DNA of 64,000 nucleotides from Apostichopus japonicus (GCF_037975245.1 NC_092574.1:22383713-22447712), one strand, 5' to 3'. Positions 11,728-24,050 are shown, counted from the first letter of the stretch. Numbers and translations: made by a program. Notes: generated by a model not told the origin, from the sequence alone.

Positions 11728-13375
11728 TCTGATTTTCGTAATTGTTGAAGTTTAGAAAGTTTAAACGAGCACCCTAAAAAAAAAAAAAAACATTGGCAAA
11801 AAACTCCTTCAAAGGTTTCATAAACGTTGCCATTTGCATGTAATTATCAGAAAATAATAAAATGTAGACTATATAGATCTTGATTAATATATTCTTGATT
11901 AATGAATTCTTGATTAATGAACATCCTCATAAGCAAACTTGCTGTCCCGGATGTGTAACTTAACCCTGGTCATTGGTAACTTGTCACGCCTACACACCAA
12001 AGTGTGCACAATTCAAATAATCTTTCCTGGGGCACCACAGTGCACCACAGCCACGTGGCCCCTAGGGGACTTACCATAGGGTTCAGCCACAAACCGGCGC
12101 ACGCAACTATATTTACAAGTCACCTCGCAAGTCCCCATTTATACACCCGGGTGAAAAGAGGCAATGGAGATAAAGTGCCTTGCCCAAGGACACAACGCAG
12201 TGATCTGGCCAGGGCTCGAACCTGTAATCCTTAGATCACAAGTCCACTGCCTTAACCACTTGACCACAACGCCCTCTATTTCAATATATGTGGACATCGT
12301 AACTTCATTTGGTAAAATGTTTAATGAAATGTCTCAGCAAGAATCTTTCAGTTGAACTACTACAAGTTGTGTATATATGCTGAGTTCCTGACGTAATGAG
12401 TAAGAGTTTCAATGTCATCTGTATGCTCCTCAAGTGTAAGCCTTCTCAAAATTACTAGAACTTTTTAAAAGTACTTTGCTGGTGGTTCTGCATTTCCATA
12501 TTATTTTCGATATATGATGAGCTTTGAATTAGATAAGAAAATATTTCCGTGAGGAAAAGTCAACAAATATATGTTATGAAGTGTTTGGAATTTGAAATTG
12601 TATGACTCATGAATCAAGAAGGATGTCCAGAAATATCCAAATCCGCTTCATCTGTTGGGCTGTCCAAATTAATAGAATAAATGAAGAAAGTAGCATTTGT
12701 CCTTATATCTAAAATTTTAAGTGGTAATAAAGTGCGACTAATGGCATCGAGCACGTCTTTGATAGTCCATATGTCGGCTTTGAGATTAAGATCAGTTTTA
12801 TTTTGGCATGATTATAATGATATTACAGCAAGGATGACTTAAGGCACATCATAAGTTGTAGTATATTATTCAACCTAACGAAAACACTGCTACCGGTCCA
12901 GGTGCAAGTACAGTTCTATATAACACTCTTCCTATATTTGAGATATGACCGGGTTTCATTAATTTAAGTTACTGACGTTATACACTATATACACAGACCA
13001 TTAGGTCATTTCCTCAAATACAATCGAAAACTCAGTATGAAAACACAATATTTATTGCCCCATCTGTCATGCTAACAAGACATTATTATTCCTTCGAAAG
13101 TCCTCTAAGGGTACCCAGTTATTTATATGAAGTTAAATGTTTTGTATGAGTTATTAGAAGTTATAAAGAAAAGGGGATTAATATTAACTTTCCGAGCTGG
13201 ACTTGGAAACTGAAATCATCATCAATTTAGCCCAAAAGGACCATTCAAAAGTTTGTATTTATGGTAAAGGCGATATCTTGAAAAACGGAATGAATGTAGA
13301 CAAAATCTTAGCAATCTAATATAGTCGTTTTGCCTTGGACTTCGGAATATCAATATAAAATTCCTGCCTAAAGTC
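11728..13375. repeat. Segmental-duplication tail of unit 1
   Basis: Collinear with about 20758-22745 (unit 2) and about 32208-33415 (unit 3). Landmarks are the TTTTCGT(A/C)ATTGTTGAAG segment, the GTGGACATCGTAACT segment, the GGTGGTTCTGCAT segment and the CCAGAAATAT(C/T)CAAATCCGC segment. It contains a SINE found only in this unit. No exon is apparent. Confidence 0.7.
11945..12278 (-). mobile_element. tRNA-derived SINE, specific to unit 1
   Basis: On the minus strand a tRNA-like head begins near 12275 with an A-box-like TGGTCAAGTGGTTAAGG and a B box GGTTCGAGCCC (rc of 12212-12222). The body that follows contains TGTCCTTGGGCAAGGCACTT, a segment I recognise as common in invertebrate tRNA-SINEs. 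The homologous positions in units 2 (near 20870) and 3 (near 32400) lack it, so it inserted after those units diverged or only here. Confidence 0.7.
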
Positions 13376-13580
13376 AAACAGGGAAGAGGAAGTGGAGCTT
13401 GATGGAGCAATGTGAGCGGGAAGAGGGAGAGTATTGTGACGTAGCAATGTGAGGGAAGAGGAAGTAGAGCTTGATAGAGCAATGTGAGCGGGAAGAGGAA
13501 GTGGAGCATGATGGAGCCATGTGAGGGGGGAGAGTAAGTGGAGCGTGATGAAGCAATGTGTTGGTGAAGAGGGAGTCAAG
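13376..13580. repeat. 37-bp minisatellite, about 6 copies
   Basis: Tandem units of the type GAAGAGGAAGTGGAGC followed by a TGATGGAGCAATGTGAG segment. This is the same minisatellite as at 24051-24918, where it has about four times as many units. Because 37 is not a multiple of three, all three minus frames stay open for stretches; the resulting Ser/Pro/Leu/His-rich frames are artefacts. Confidence 0.85.
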
Positions 13581-13789
13581 CGTGGTGTGTCCAAATAAAC
13601 ATCCATTCACAAAATGCAGTCACTACAGAACTCCCTGGTGGGTACGATTCTTTCAGCTATTTCATCGTTTGGCATTTACATAGGAACCAAATAAACAGGT
13701 TTTTTTCACTGAATCCAAATTTCTAGCAATTTTGTTAAGCCACCAAGTTTAGTTACCGGAATATCCTTGACTTCAAACTTGAAATAAGT

Positions 13790-14725
13790 TTGGCCAAGTT
13801 GACCTTGACCTCAATTGAACAATGGACCTTTGGCATTTAACATAATCAATGCACTGAAGATGTGTAGTCTGTGATACCCTACTGAAGATTTAGGCCATAT
13901 TGTTTCTTTGGGTATATGTAGCCAACATGCTGTTTTGGGGTTATTTGATCTCCGGCCCTATGACTTCTGCAGGCATTAAAGCCCATTCACGACATACACC
14001 TACCAAGTTTCAAGTACATCGGTCGTATGGTCCTTTGCAAAACGTTGTTTCACACAAATGTTTCCAAGTTGGACTTACTTGTGTATAAAGTATGTTGTTA
14101 TATTGTTATTTTGGTATAAGTTTTAAGGCCACAATGATGTGTATTGGTTATTTGATCTTTGACCTGTGACCATATGACGGCATTAGTCACTCAGCCTCCA
14201 CAACCGCCGCGCAGGCATATAACCAGCAAGTTTAAAGTCCATCGGATATATGGTCAAGGAGTCGTTTGCAAAATGCTTTTGCGCACAAATTGGAATAAGT
14301 CTGATCTTTTACCTCATTTGATCACGTGACGTTTGGCGTTTTACATTAGTAAATGCCTTGGAGACATAAAATATGTTATAACCTACGGCATAAAATTGGG
14401 CCATATTCTTATTTTGGTATAGGTGTGATGGCTACAACGCTATGTTTGGCTATTTATTTTTTGACCTCTGACTTTGTTTAATTGTTTATTTGACGTTTAT
14501 TTGATTCTGAACTTTGACTCTATGACACCATTATTCACGCAGCGGCAACAACATGTTATTGTCATTTGACCTTTGCCCTCTGACCTGTGTCGTGGAGACA
14601 AACATCCTATACCCGTGCACATACCCACCGAGTCTGAGGTAAACTTATTGGCCATATGGTTTCGGAGAAGTTCGGGGCAAACTATGTCTAATACACATAA
14701 ACACACATTCACAATCACACACATT
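13790..14725. repeat. Degenerate tandem repeat, about 270-300 bp units, TGACCT-rich
   Basis: About three units (from near 13840, 14100 and 14390) share TTATTTGATCT, a (C/T)TATGAC segment, a CC(A/G)AGTTT-CATCGG segment and TTTGCAAAA(C/T)G. The whole block recurs at 25120-26070 with few changes as part of the tandem segmental duplication. The 62-codon frame at 13900-14088 recurs at 25240-25428, but this simply reflects duplication. Confidence 0.6.
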
Positions 14726-14899
14726 ACTTTTTGACCCCCACTTCAAAAATGGTTCGTCCACCCCATGTATTGTTGTCACAGTTTGGTACCCCCCCCCCCC
14801 ACCCCGCCTCCCCACCATCCAGCAAAAAAAATCAGTCAGACCAAGCCACTTTTAGCTCCACAGAGTACAATATCTCATCTCAGCACAATATGTGTATTG

Positions 14900-15868
14900 T
14901 AGGCCATATGGGAAGTAATTGCTGATTTATTGTCCGTACGAATTATATTATGACCGGTATTAATTATATTTAATACCGGCATTAATTCTCAGCCAATCAC
15001 CATGCAGCTTCATATGCCGGTATTAAATATAATCAATGCCGGCATTACATAGAATTGATACCGGTATTAAATAGAATTAATATCGGCATTAAATAGACCA
15101 ATCACATTAGCTAATTTTGAAGCTGTTATGCTCTGAGCTAGTGTTAATCCCGCTTTCTGCAGCGTGAAAGCCGTTATTTCTGCTGACGAAAGCAAAGTAC
15201 AACGCAACGGTACGCATGACAGCTTAACACAATTTCTGCAAGATTATCGTCGAAAAGAATACTTGTAGGTTATTGACAAATGTTGACTCCCAATCAGATG
15301 TTTTACCAGTTCGCAATGCTTTGAACCGTTTTATTAATCTTCGAAGAGCATTACGCTATGAAAAGTTTGGACGGCTCCTGAATGAAGATGGATGAACTAA
15401 CGGGGCAAGTTTCGCGCCTGGCGCAACTTGGCTGGAAACATGTAAGGAAGCTTGTCAATAATATTGCATATTATACCATAACCGCAACTAAAATTACAGT
15501 GCCAACTAAACAAAGATGGTCTATTTAATTTCGGTATTAATTCTATTTAATTCAGGTATTAATTCCATTTAATGCCGGTATTAATTCTATTTAATGCCAT
15601 TATTAATAGTATTTAATGCCGTTATTAGTTTAATAATTAATACTCTTTTTAATGCCGATATTAATTCTTTGTTATGCCGGTATTAATTCTTTGTTATGCC
15701 GGTATTAATTCTATTCGATGCCGGTCTTAATTCTATTTATTACCGGCATATGAAGCTGCATGGTGATTGGCTGAGAATAAATGCCGGTTTTAAATAGAAT
15801 TAATACCTGTATGAATTTCATTCGTACGGACATTTAATCAGCAATAATTTCCCGTATGGCCTACCATA
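14900..15868. mobile_element. Foldback element with long terminal inverted repeats (unit 2 copy)
   Basis: The left end reads TAGGCCATATGGGAA, then AATTGCTGATT and TGTCCGTACGAAT. The right end is its reverse complement with small changes (ATTCGTACGGACA, then AATCAGCAAT, then GTATGGCCTA). Further in, TTCTCAGCCAATCACCATG and its complement, and many TAATACCGGCATTAA-type units, extend the arms to over 100 bp. A core of about 400 bp (15110-15530) shows no ORF. The structure fits a non-autonomous foldback/MITE-like DNA element. No clear target duplication was identified. Confidence 0.7.
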
Positions 15869-15889
15869 TACGTGAAGGGATGAGACAAA

Positions 15890-16012
15890 CGACAAAAATC
15901 GGTGCATTGATGTGGAACGGGTTCACTACGTGACGGAATGAGATAACAAACACATAAACAACAAAAATCGGTGCATTGATGTGGAACGGGTTCTAAATCT
16001 GAATAATTCTTG
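15890..16012. repeat. 69-bp tandem repeat, 2 copies
   Basis: The unit includes CAAAAATCGGTGCATTGATG and TGGAACGGGTTC. Two copies are present here and three in the duplicate at 27178-27362 (period 69 measured there). It ends about 220 bp upstream of the distal TATA box. Confidence 0.75.
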
Positions 16013-16232
16013 TCATGAAAATGGGTGGAGCGTTGTGGTTGATTTGAATTGTAGCATGTTTCTGTTTAACTGGCGGGCATAGTTGCTGAGCACGCACACG
16101 GTATGGTGAGATATACATATTATTTGGTGAAACTACAAAGTGCACGACATGACGTAATGCGACCATTGACCAATCACGGACTCGTGTATTTCAAATTCCA
16201 GCTAGATTTTGATTCTAAATGGTGTACTGGCC

Positions 16233-16239
16233 TATAAAA
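16233..16239 (+). promoter_or_regulatory. TATA box of gene copy 2
   Basis: TATAAAA begins 63 nt before the ATG at 16296, the same distance as in copy 3. A transcription start about 30 nt downstream would give a very short 5' leader of roughly 30 nt. Confidence 0.7.
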
Positions 16240-16295
16240 GGTAGGTGTGCTCTGCCAGAAACACCATTTATCCGGACTTACTTGAACCTGCCAGT

Positions 16296-16841
16296 ATGAA
16301 TCGGCTTTTGATTATAGCTGCTGTGGTCGTTAGTTGCCAGGCGTCATCATTTGTTAACGCACCCAGAGGAAAGGGTTGCTCTTAGTAAGTAGTTGTATAT
16401 TATCCGGCTTCTATTAATTTAATCACTTAACAGTGCTTTTTTATTTTACTTTTTATTTCCTACAGTGGTTCTATCGTCATGATAAATTCTCGATTTAAGA
16501 GGAATGGGGTTGAGTGTGGATCATGTTTTTTTTTTGGTCCAGACTCTATCTTGGGTTAATTTTCGTTAAAAAAATATGGTGGTACTTTTTTGAATGAGTG
16601 ACTTATCATAAAATAGAAACTGTTATGATTGAACGAGTGTTTTTCTTACGCTACAAATATTTATATCGGAAGAAGAGAGATAAACTACTGAAGGTTAAGG
16701 GCCGACAAGTAAAGATTATTTCATAAATTCCAAGGAGCGGAAACTATGACGTTATGTTGTATTCAGAACGGCAATGGCGGCTATTTCAGTACTGGAATAG
16801 CTTCCACTGGATAGTATACCGGTGTGAATGAAATTAATATC

Positions 16842-16907
<66 letters not shown>

Positions 16908-19900
16908 AATAAGATACACTTTTTGTCTTCATGACAAGTTAGCATAAGTCGGTAACTCGGCAAAAATCAAATTGTTGTCTTGACTAGTTTGCGTAAGTTG
17001 GATACTCGACAAAATATCAGTTTTTTTGTCCTGTTGTCGAGTTATTGTAAGTCTGTAACTTGGCCAAAGAGAAACGTATTTTTTTCGAGATATCATGCTA
17101 TTTTAACACGGTATCTCGAAATCTCGCATGTCCACTTATGGTTTCCGTTATAATTCCTTTCTCTTAATTATCTGATAACTCATAGAAAAAAGAAGTCGAC
17201 GTCCGTTCACGATCAACAGTGTAATGTTTTTAATTTGGGCAATGTTTGGTTTGTAAAATATTGTACTCGTGTAAACTAGGCTAACTTACATTGTTAAATA
17301 TGCCAGCTCAGTCTCCGTGTTTCGTAGTCATTGCTCAGCATATCTTTTTGTGGCACGTATATTTTGTGTGTACTGGAATGAATTATCTTTCTCACGGTCT
17401 TTGTAACAGCTTTAAGGAGACGTGTGAGGAGAGGGGGGCGGGAAGGGGGTTCGTCTTTCTTTGCGAAACATATTTGGTATATATCTTATTGCCTGTGCTC
17501 CAAGATCGCTGATGCACACACCCGATCTTTGTGATCATAGGGGCTTGCTCAGTAAAATGTATTCACACAAGAATGGAAATGAAACAGTTACTTTGTCAGT
17601 TTTAAACTAAAGGCAATTGGTAAAAGTCATAAAATGGAGAAACAGATGCCTTGAATGTGTAACATTTCACTCGTTTGTTCCTCTCCTGGGAACTCCAAAC
17701 TGAAATTAAATACAGTACAGTAAGAATACTGAACACATTTCTGAACCAAGCAAAAACAAAAAAGTCGCGTTGACATTTCAATGTGTTAACACAACATATA
17801 AAGATGTGAATGATGTAACGGTGCTCTTAAACTCTCCCTTATCGCCGCGTTTATACGCCAAGGTTACCACCTGAATATCTAGTTAAGGAAGGATTGAAAA
17901 AACTGTTTAACAAATCCTATTTCAATAATGTAAAATCATCAAATATGTACTTTGTGTTTACCATTTTACTGCAAATAAGCCCCTCCTCCCCACACCCTCC
18001 ACTCGTTGACCCTCTCAATAGATCTGGTTAACTAGTGTGATAGTAGTACTTACTGGATGTAACCAATACTAATTACCTCTGGCCATACCTCTGTCTCTCT
18101 CTTTCTCTCTCCGTTGATATGTTTTAATTAGACACCGGTTACAACTCCTTCGTTAATCGTCTCCTTTATGATATAAAGCATAATACAGTATAATACATAT
18201 AAACAACTGTACAATATAGGACTATATACACACACTTCTTTTCTTCCAAATGAACATATTTTGTGTGATTTCAGTGATGAAATGAACATGTATAAAAGTT
18301 GCATGTTAGGTGTTTAAATCGAGACGTTATACTTTAAAGTGATATTACCGTCTACTTCACTTGTCATAAGACTCAATTGCTATATATTTCTATAGAGTAT
18401 CCTTAAATAAACTATCGAATTTCTTCAAACAAACTGTTAGAAACATTCACGAACATTATTTTTACGCACAACGTCTACTTCCTCTTAAATTTATTCCCAC
18501 TAAGACAGCAACATTGACGTAGTAACTAGAGAATTAAAATTACATGCGTAACCAAACTCAGTACTTTTCCAAACAGTGATTTTGTTGGAAAGAATGTATA
18601 GGAATATAACGCGGTTTGTAAGATATGTATGTTTTCAGAATCCTCCAGTCCAATTTTGAACATGAAGTATTTTATGGATTTAACTATCACTAAAACTCCA
18701 TTGACCAACAATTATGAAATCCTCCCATTCACCGATTAGGCACAATATAGCTTTCAGCCAAAGCGACGTTATAGATTAAAGGCCAGGTATTGCTTTCTTT
18801 ATCTACACAAGGCTGCACAGAAAGAAATTTGGCAATAATATACGTTGTTATGCCAACAATCGCTTCATGTGCAGTTTCACGGGTCTACAATACATTAAAG
18901 ATCCAGTATTGCTTTATAAAGTTAATCAAGGTATACATATGAAGAAATTCGGTAGTGTTAATTAAGTAGTATTGAGAACAGAATCTCACTTCAAGTCCTA
19001 TTATAAATCCAGGAAATGTGAGTTACTTACTCACCTCATTCTAATGGAAAGTGTGGTTCGAAATCGTATATTTGAAAGGAATGTTGCGGAATGACATTCT
19101 TTCATTGCTATCGTGTAGATCGTTCTTTCTCCTATGGGAGATCCAAGTGCATATCAAACCATCATTTAAGTATATGAGAGGAACCATTTTAGTATTCATA
19201 ATTAGCAAGTTTATTAAGATTGAGATAATCAAACAAACATCCCAATGGAAGTCTTCATTGATCATCAATGTTATGATTTTGCTTAGGTTCAAGGAACATG
19301 TTTTACTGATGGATATTTTGACATTCTGCTTTATATATTCATAGTGTGACCATACAGTGCTGTACATGTTCAAATATTTCAAATTTATCAGTGACAAATT
19401 TGCAAACGGTTACCTTCATCAAAGCAGTATTGCTTAGTTTGGTTTAGCTTAGTTTAGATAATGAACAGCCCTTTGGTGTGGTTTTGTACATTGCAGTAAA
19501 ATCAATGTTCTTTCTTTTTTAGCCCTGATTGGAAATGTAACTGTCGACTAATATACAGATGTGATGGTACCAGTGGATTTCCGTCTAACACAGCTGATGA
19601 CTCAGTTTTAAAAAATTTGGCCCCTGGAGACTACCAACTGAGGATTCCAGGGAAAAGATGGCGACGAGAGATCTGGAGTCAAGAAGAGTTTTGTAAAAGG
19701 GAATGTAATGATCGATTGAACGCGTTCTTGTGCCTCAACGGTGACGGTACACCTTCACCTTACTCTGACGCAGCCCTTTGTCTGAAGCTTCTTGGCCTTG
19801 ATATGAGTCCGTTTTCCCAAAATGGTGATCCTGAGCCATGCTGCGAGATATACCTACAGTGGGGTCTTAACTGGTGTCCCGACAAGTGGTACAAACTGGT

Positions 19901-20057
19901 ACGGAATGTTCGGTGTTTAAGTCGAGGTATCGATGCAGGTTTTCCGGGCGATCCAAAATCTTCGCACGTTTTTAGTGTAGAGGGTGGTTGTACAGCGGAT
20001 GGAACTCTCGATTTTACGTGGTGTGATAGCTCTCCTACATGTCCGGGCCCTGCATGA
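16296..20057 (+). CDS. Secreted Cys-rich family, copy 2 (two exons, distal first exon)
   Basis: Exon 1 is 16296-16384 (29 codons plus 2 nt), starting MNRLLIIAAVVVSCQASS, a typical signal peptide with likely cleavage after about residue 16-18. The donor is GTAAGT; the intron is 3138 bp; the acceptor is a T-rich tract ending TTTTAG at 19522. Exon 2 is 19523-20057, stop TGA. The join restores codon TAC (GCSY) and gives 207 residues. The mature protein has 15 Cys, many Trp, a KRWRRE motif that fits a furin-type R-X-R-R site, an adjacent CC pair and a WGLNWCPDKWY block. The intron contains a long TA run and the duplicated 5' flank, but the proximal first exon expected near 18870-19000 is missing, replaced by unrelated sequence. 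The first third of exon 2 (DGTSGFPSNTADDSVLKN) differs from copies 1 and 3. Function unknown; extracellular. Splicing is inferred from phase and consensus only. Confidence 0.72.
16845..16904. repeat. (TA)n microsatellite, about 30 repeats
   Basis: Pure alternating TA in the intron of copy 2; the duplicate at 28212-28262 is interrupted and shorter. It produces a spurious Tyr-Ile frame on the minus strand. Confidence 0.95.
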
Positions 20058-21821
20058 TAAAATGGATGTGGTACAAACAGAAAAAAAGCAGCATAACTGT
20101 GGTAAATAATTAACATTCATTTATGTTTTAGATACCAATCAAATTCCTAACGGACAGTTTTTCCTTACCGTAAGTAATCCAAGTACCATTTAATTCTTCC
20201 CTTTTTTTTAAATGTTTGATACAATGTTACAAAGAGATGTCAATCACTTTTAGGATATGCAGGGTTTGTTTCTAATTAGCTGTTTTTCTATCCTAAACTT
20301 GCTGTCTTGTCTAGTTTTAATTTACGTTGAGGAATTGTTTGATGATGGAGTGTCAGGTAGTTTAAACTTCAAAATAATCACAATCTTGTCAGAATTGCAT
20401 GACATATTTTAAGCAAGTATAGGTATGTCTGCATAGTAAGGTTCAATCGAAGTGTATATGTATAAAATATGTTGCTATGGCGTAGATAGTAATGTAACGC
20501 AACCCCCGGAGAGGCGAAACCTCATAGCACAGAAATATGAACAATTAACCTCAAACTGCGATTACATTGAGGATGTGTAGATAAGAATAATATTATTTGC
20601 ATGTGAAATCCTTTCAAGAAGTTGTTATGCCATCATCGAGCTAATTACCACCGGAATACACTATTTCGAGGTAGCAAAATGTATCGTTACTTAACGTTCC
20701 TATACGAAGTTCTTTCTAATATTGTAACATATATGACTTGAACCGCATAAATATGTAAACCTCTGATTTTCGTCATTGTTGAAGTTTGAAATGTTTAAAC
20801 GAGCGGGAAAAAAGACATATAATTCTCAGAAAATGAGACAAAGTTTTCTATACAGATATAGATCAATAGATAAATATATGCGGACATCGTAACTACATTT
20901 GGTAAAATGTTTCCTTAAAGGAACGTCTCAGCAAGAATCTTCAGTTGAACTACTACAAGTTGTGTTTGCTGAGCAGTACCTGACGTAATAAATAAGAGTT
21001 TAAATGTCATCTGTATTCCCTCCAAGTGTTAGCCTGCTAAAAATTACTAGAAGTTTTCAAAAGTACTTTACTGGTGGTTCTGCATCTTCAACTTATTTCG
21101 AGACATTGGTGAATTTTAAATTAGACAAGAAAATATTTCCGTGAGGTAAAATACTATAATGGTGGTTGTAATATTCTTGTTAAATTGGGAGCACGGGTGA
21201 CAATTTTTCTAATTTCTAGCACATTTGAGGCCGATACTGATGTACTTTACCCATAAACATAAGGCTACAACTGATGAAATTTGTAACGTTAATGAGTGTT
21301 CGAGTACAACAGTTTTATAATTTTGGTAATGGTTGATATAAATGTTTCATAATATCATGATATTATATCTTCTTTGTTTCTTTTCTTGTTCTGTTGTTTT
21401 CTGGACGGCATTGAGAACATTAATTATAAGTCAACAAATATATTTTATAGGTTTCGAATTTGAAGTCGTATGAGTTACGATACACGAAGTGTCCAGAAAT
21501 ATTCAAATCCGCTTCATCTGCTGGGCTGCTCAATTGCTAGGCATACCAGCAACAAGGCATAGAAAAAATGAAAACAAACATTTGTCCTTATATCTGAAAT
21601 ATTAAGTGGTTATAAAAAGCGATGAATGGTATCAAAATGTCTTTGATAGTACTTAAGTCGGACTTAAGATTAAGATCTTGTTATTTTGCATTTAATTATA
21701 ATGTTTACAGCTGGGATTACATTAGGCACAAAATAAGTTTTGATATATCATTCAACTTTACGACAACACTGATAGCAGTACAGGTTCAAGTGCAATTTCT
21801 ATACCTCTTTTCCTATATTTA
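20058..21821. repeat. Segmental-duplication 3' flank of copy 2
   Basis: Collinear with 31490-33340 downstream of copy 3 (for example TAACGCAACCCCCGGAGAGG at about 20496 and 31943, and GGACGGCATTGAGAACAT). No exon is seen. Unit 3 has about 75 bp extra near 32270-32345 that unit 2 lacks. Confidence 0.75.
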
Positions 21822-22075
21822 ATAATAATAATGCGTACACTTGGTATTGCGCCGGTATCCGTCCGAAGACGCCCACGGCGCTGTGCCTATAACCAACCGT
21901 CTAATATCATTTCATAACCGTTCCCAAGTCTCTGTGGACTTTACTCGATGAGCTGCCACAAAGGGCGCTAAATCATATTTACAAACTAGACACACATCCC
22001 CCACTCCAACCCCGAACCTTCCAGCTGATAAGCGGATGCTCTAACCACTAGGCTAACCAGTCGGTACAAACGATA
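21822..22075 (-). mobile_element. tRNA-derived SINE, specific to unit 2
   Basis: The minus strand begins with an A-box-like TTAGCCTAGTGGTTAGAGCA (near 22050) and a decayed B box GGTTCGGGGTT. It ends at the left with an (ATT)n tail (21824-21833). The corresponding sites in unit 1 (near 12930) and unit 3 (near 33335) run straight through TATATTTGAGATA without it, which fixes the insertion boundaries. Confidence 0.7.
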
Positions 22076-22254
22076 TATACGAGATACGTTCCTTTAAACG
22101 ACAGTGTTTCATTAATTTAAGTTACTGACGTTATAGATTATATATACACAGACTATTAGGTCATTTCCTCAGATACAATCGAAAACTAAGTATGAAAACA
22201 CAATATTTTATTGCCCCATCTGACATGCTAACAAGACATTATTATTCCTTTTGA

Positions 22255-22475
22255 AAGTCCGAGGACTTGCTTCGCCCTTGATCGACCTATCGAAGGGAGG
22301 GCAAATTGCTCCTCTCTTTTCTGCGTGGGAACGGGGCTAGCCCGAGCTTGATTTAGCCCCTCGTGGGAGGTGGGGTTAGGACAGCTAAGCTCGGGTAAAT
22401 GTTGACAAAAAACTCAGTATGAAAATAAACACCCATCTGACATGCTAACAAGACATTCATATTCCTTTGAAAGTC
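22255..22475. other. Unit-2-specific insertion with local duplication
   Basis: About 140 bp of GC-richer sequence (containing CGAAGGGAGGGC and GAGCTTGATTTAGCCCC) interrupts the duplicated tail. The preceding segment (CTCAGTATGAAAA to TTCCTTTGAAAGTCC) is present on both sides (22185-22260 and 22410-22473), so the insertion is flanked by a direct duplication of about 70 bp. Units 1 and 3 lack it. Confidence 0.55.
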
Positions 22476-23069
22476 CTCTAAGGGTTCCCTGTTATTTATA
22501 TGAAGTTAAATGTTTGTATAGGTTATTAGAAGTTATACAGAAAAATGGATTATTATTAACTTTCCGAGCTGGACTTGGAAACCGAAATCATCATCAATTT
22601 AACCAAAAACGGACCATTCAAAAGTTTGTTTATATGGTAAAGGCGATATCTTGAAATACGGAATGGATGTAGAAACAACTTCAGCAATCTAATAGTCGTT
22701 TTTCTTGGACTTCGGAATATCAAGATAAAACACCTGCCTAAAGTTTTCCTTTATATGTATGACTGTTGTTAGTTCATTAAGTCAATCGCAATTGATAGAT
22801 ACTCAACATTGGACAAATGTTGAATAGATTTAATGAGCCAAACGATCGTTTGAATAAAATTGGACAATACAGATGCCCGAACATTTGCATCCAAATTGTA
22901 GGAGATTACACACCGCTTCCCTTGCCTCAATGTAGTGGCGCGGTCGACCACTTCTATAAACTACTTATACATGTTTCCTCACGGGGAAGCGTGAAAACAT
23001 ATCTTAAAGTATGCAAAAAAACCGGTCAATATTTTAGTTCCCCAAATCTCGAAAAGGCGATCCTGCAGG

Positions 23070-23159
23070 GTAATAATAATAATAATTATACTAATCATCA
23101 TCATCGTCATCGTCATCGTCATCGTCGTCGTCGTCGTCGTCATCATCATCATCATTATC
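23070..23159. repeat. Trinucleotide microsatellite (AAT)n then (ATC/GTC)n
   Basis: Runs of AAT, then CATCGT and CGT and CAT triplets directly upstream of the exon-2 pseudogene. They create a His/Arg-rich tail on a plus-strand open frame (22817-23164) that has no other coding sign. Confidence 0.9.
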
Positions 23160-23500
23160 CTTGAGTGACGGTGCTATCACTGATTACGTTAACAATTTGG
23201 CCACTGACGACTAACAACTACGAATTCCAGGTGAAAGATGGCGAAGAGCGAATTGGAGTCATAGAGTGTTTTGTAAAAGCGTTCTGGTGTCTCAGCGGTG
23301 GCGGGACCGTTCAGATTACTCTGGCTCTGCCACTTGTCTTAGTCGCCTTGCCATTGCCACGTGTCCGTTTACCCGAGAAGGCATACTCCTGAGCCATGCT
23401 ACAAGCCATACCTAACCTGGGATTTCAATTAGTGTCCTGACAAATGGTACAAACTCGTACAAAACGTTTGGTGCTTATCTCGAGAGAGCGACTCTACTTT
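23160..23500 (+). pseudogene. Decayed exon 2 of the secreted Cys-rich family
   Basis: The order of segments matches exon 2 of copies 2 and 3: AATTTGGCC-ACTGACGAC, ATTCCAGGTGAAAGATGGCGA, GAGTGTTTTGTAAAAG, CAGATTACTCTGGC, TGAGCCATGCTACAAG, CAAATGGTACAAACTCGTAC. A TAC codon has become TAA (23212-23214), a TGG has become TAG (23430-23432), and about 20 bp after GTAAAAG is deleted. No first exon was found; the 5' part is replaced by a microsatellite. It lies in the 1.3 kb segment present only between unit 2's tail and the large minisatellite. Confidence 0.8.
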
Positions 23501-24050
23501 TTGCACGGTTGTCTCCGGAGCAACATTTACATGATACGAATTCAGTGCAAAGTGTGGTTCTAAAGAGAACTGAATAGTATCATTCGAAAGGTGTAGTAGC
23601 ACACTTACAAGCCCAAGCGCTGAGTTGGTTCAGCCGGTTATAAGGATACAGTTACTTTGTTAAACTCAAAATTGTAGTAACAGCAAAATAACATCACTGT
23701 CATCGTCTATCGTGGTAACTACTTAACACTCAGATCAATTCCTAACAACTGGCTTTACTTACTATCTTATCAACTAACTTACGTCAGTTCTTATATTGAC
23801 AATACAATGAATGCAACCCCCCCCCCTCCCCCCCACACACACTATTTGATACTATTAATTGATGTTTTTCAAAGAACAGAAAACAAATCTCGAATCTGAT
23901 GGCATCTTCATCCTTCTATCCTTCACATTACCTGTTCCATTTCGCTTCATTTTATAGATTTGCTTAGCACATCTTTTCCCACATTCTTACCACCTTGCAA
24001 TCGATCTTACAATTAACGCATTGCAACTTTATTAAAAGACGCTTAAGTTT
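23501..24050. other. No gene seen
   Basis: Unique-looking DNA with a C-run near 23818-23833. Nothing supports a gene. Confidence 0.5.

Noticed and set aside
13900..14088. 62-codon frame conserved at 25240-25428
   Set aside because: The identity is explained by the segmental duplication; the surrounding degenerate repeat is equally conserved and no coding bias is seen.
19041..19397. Open frames on both strands between exons of copy 2
   Set aside because: Both strands are open by chance in AT-rich DNA, no splice borders or motifs fit, and the segment has no counterpart in the other units.
22817..23164. Frame ending in a His/Arg-rich tail
   Set aside because: The tail is a CAT/CGT microsatellite and the rest has no recognisable domain or conservation in the sister units.
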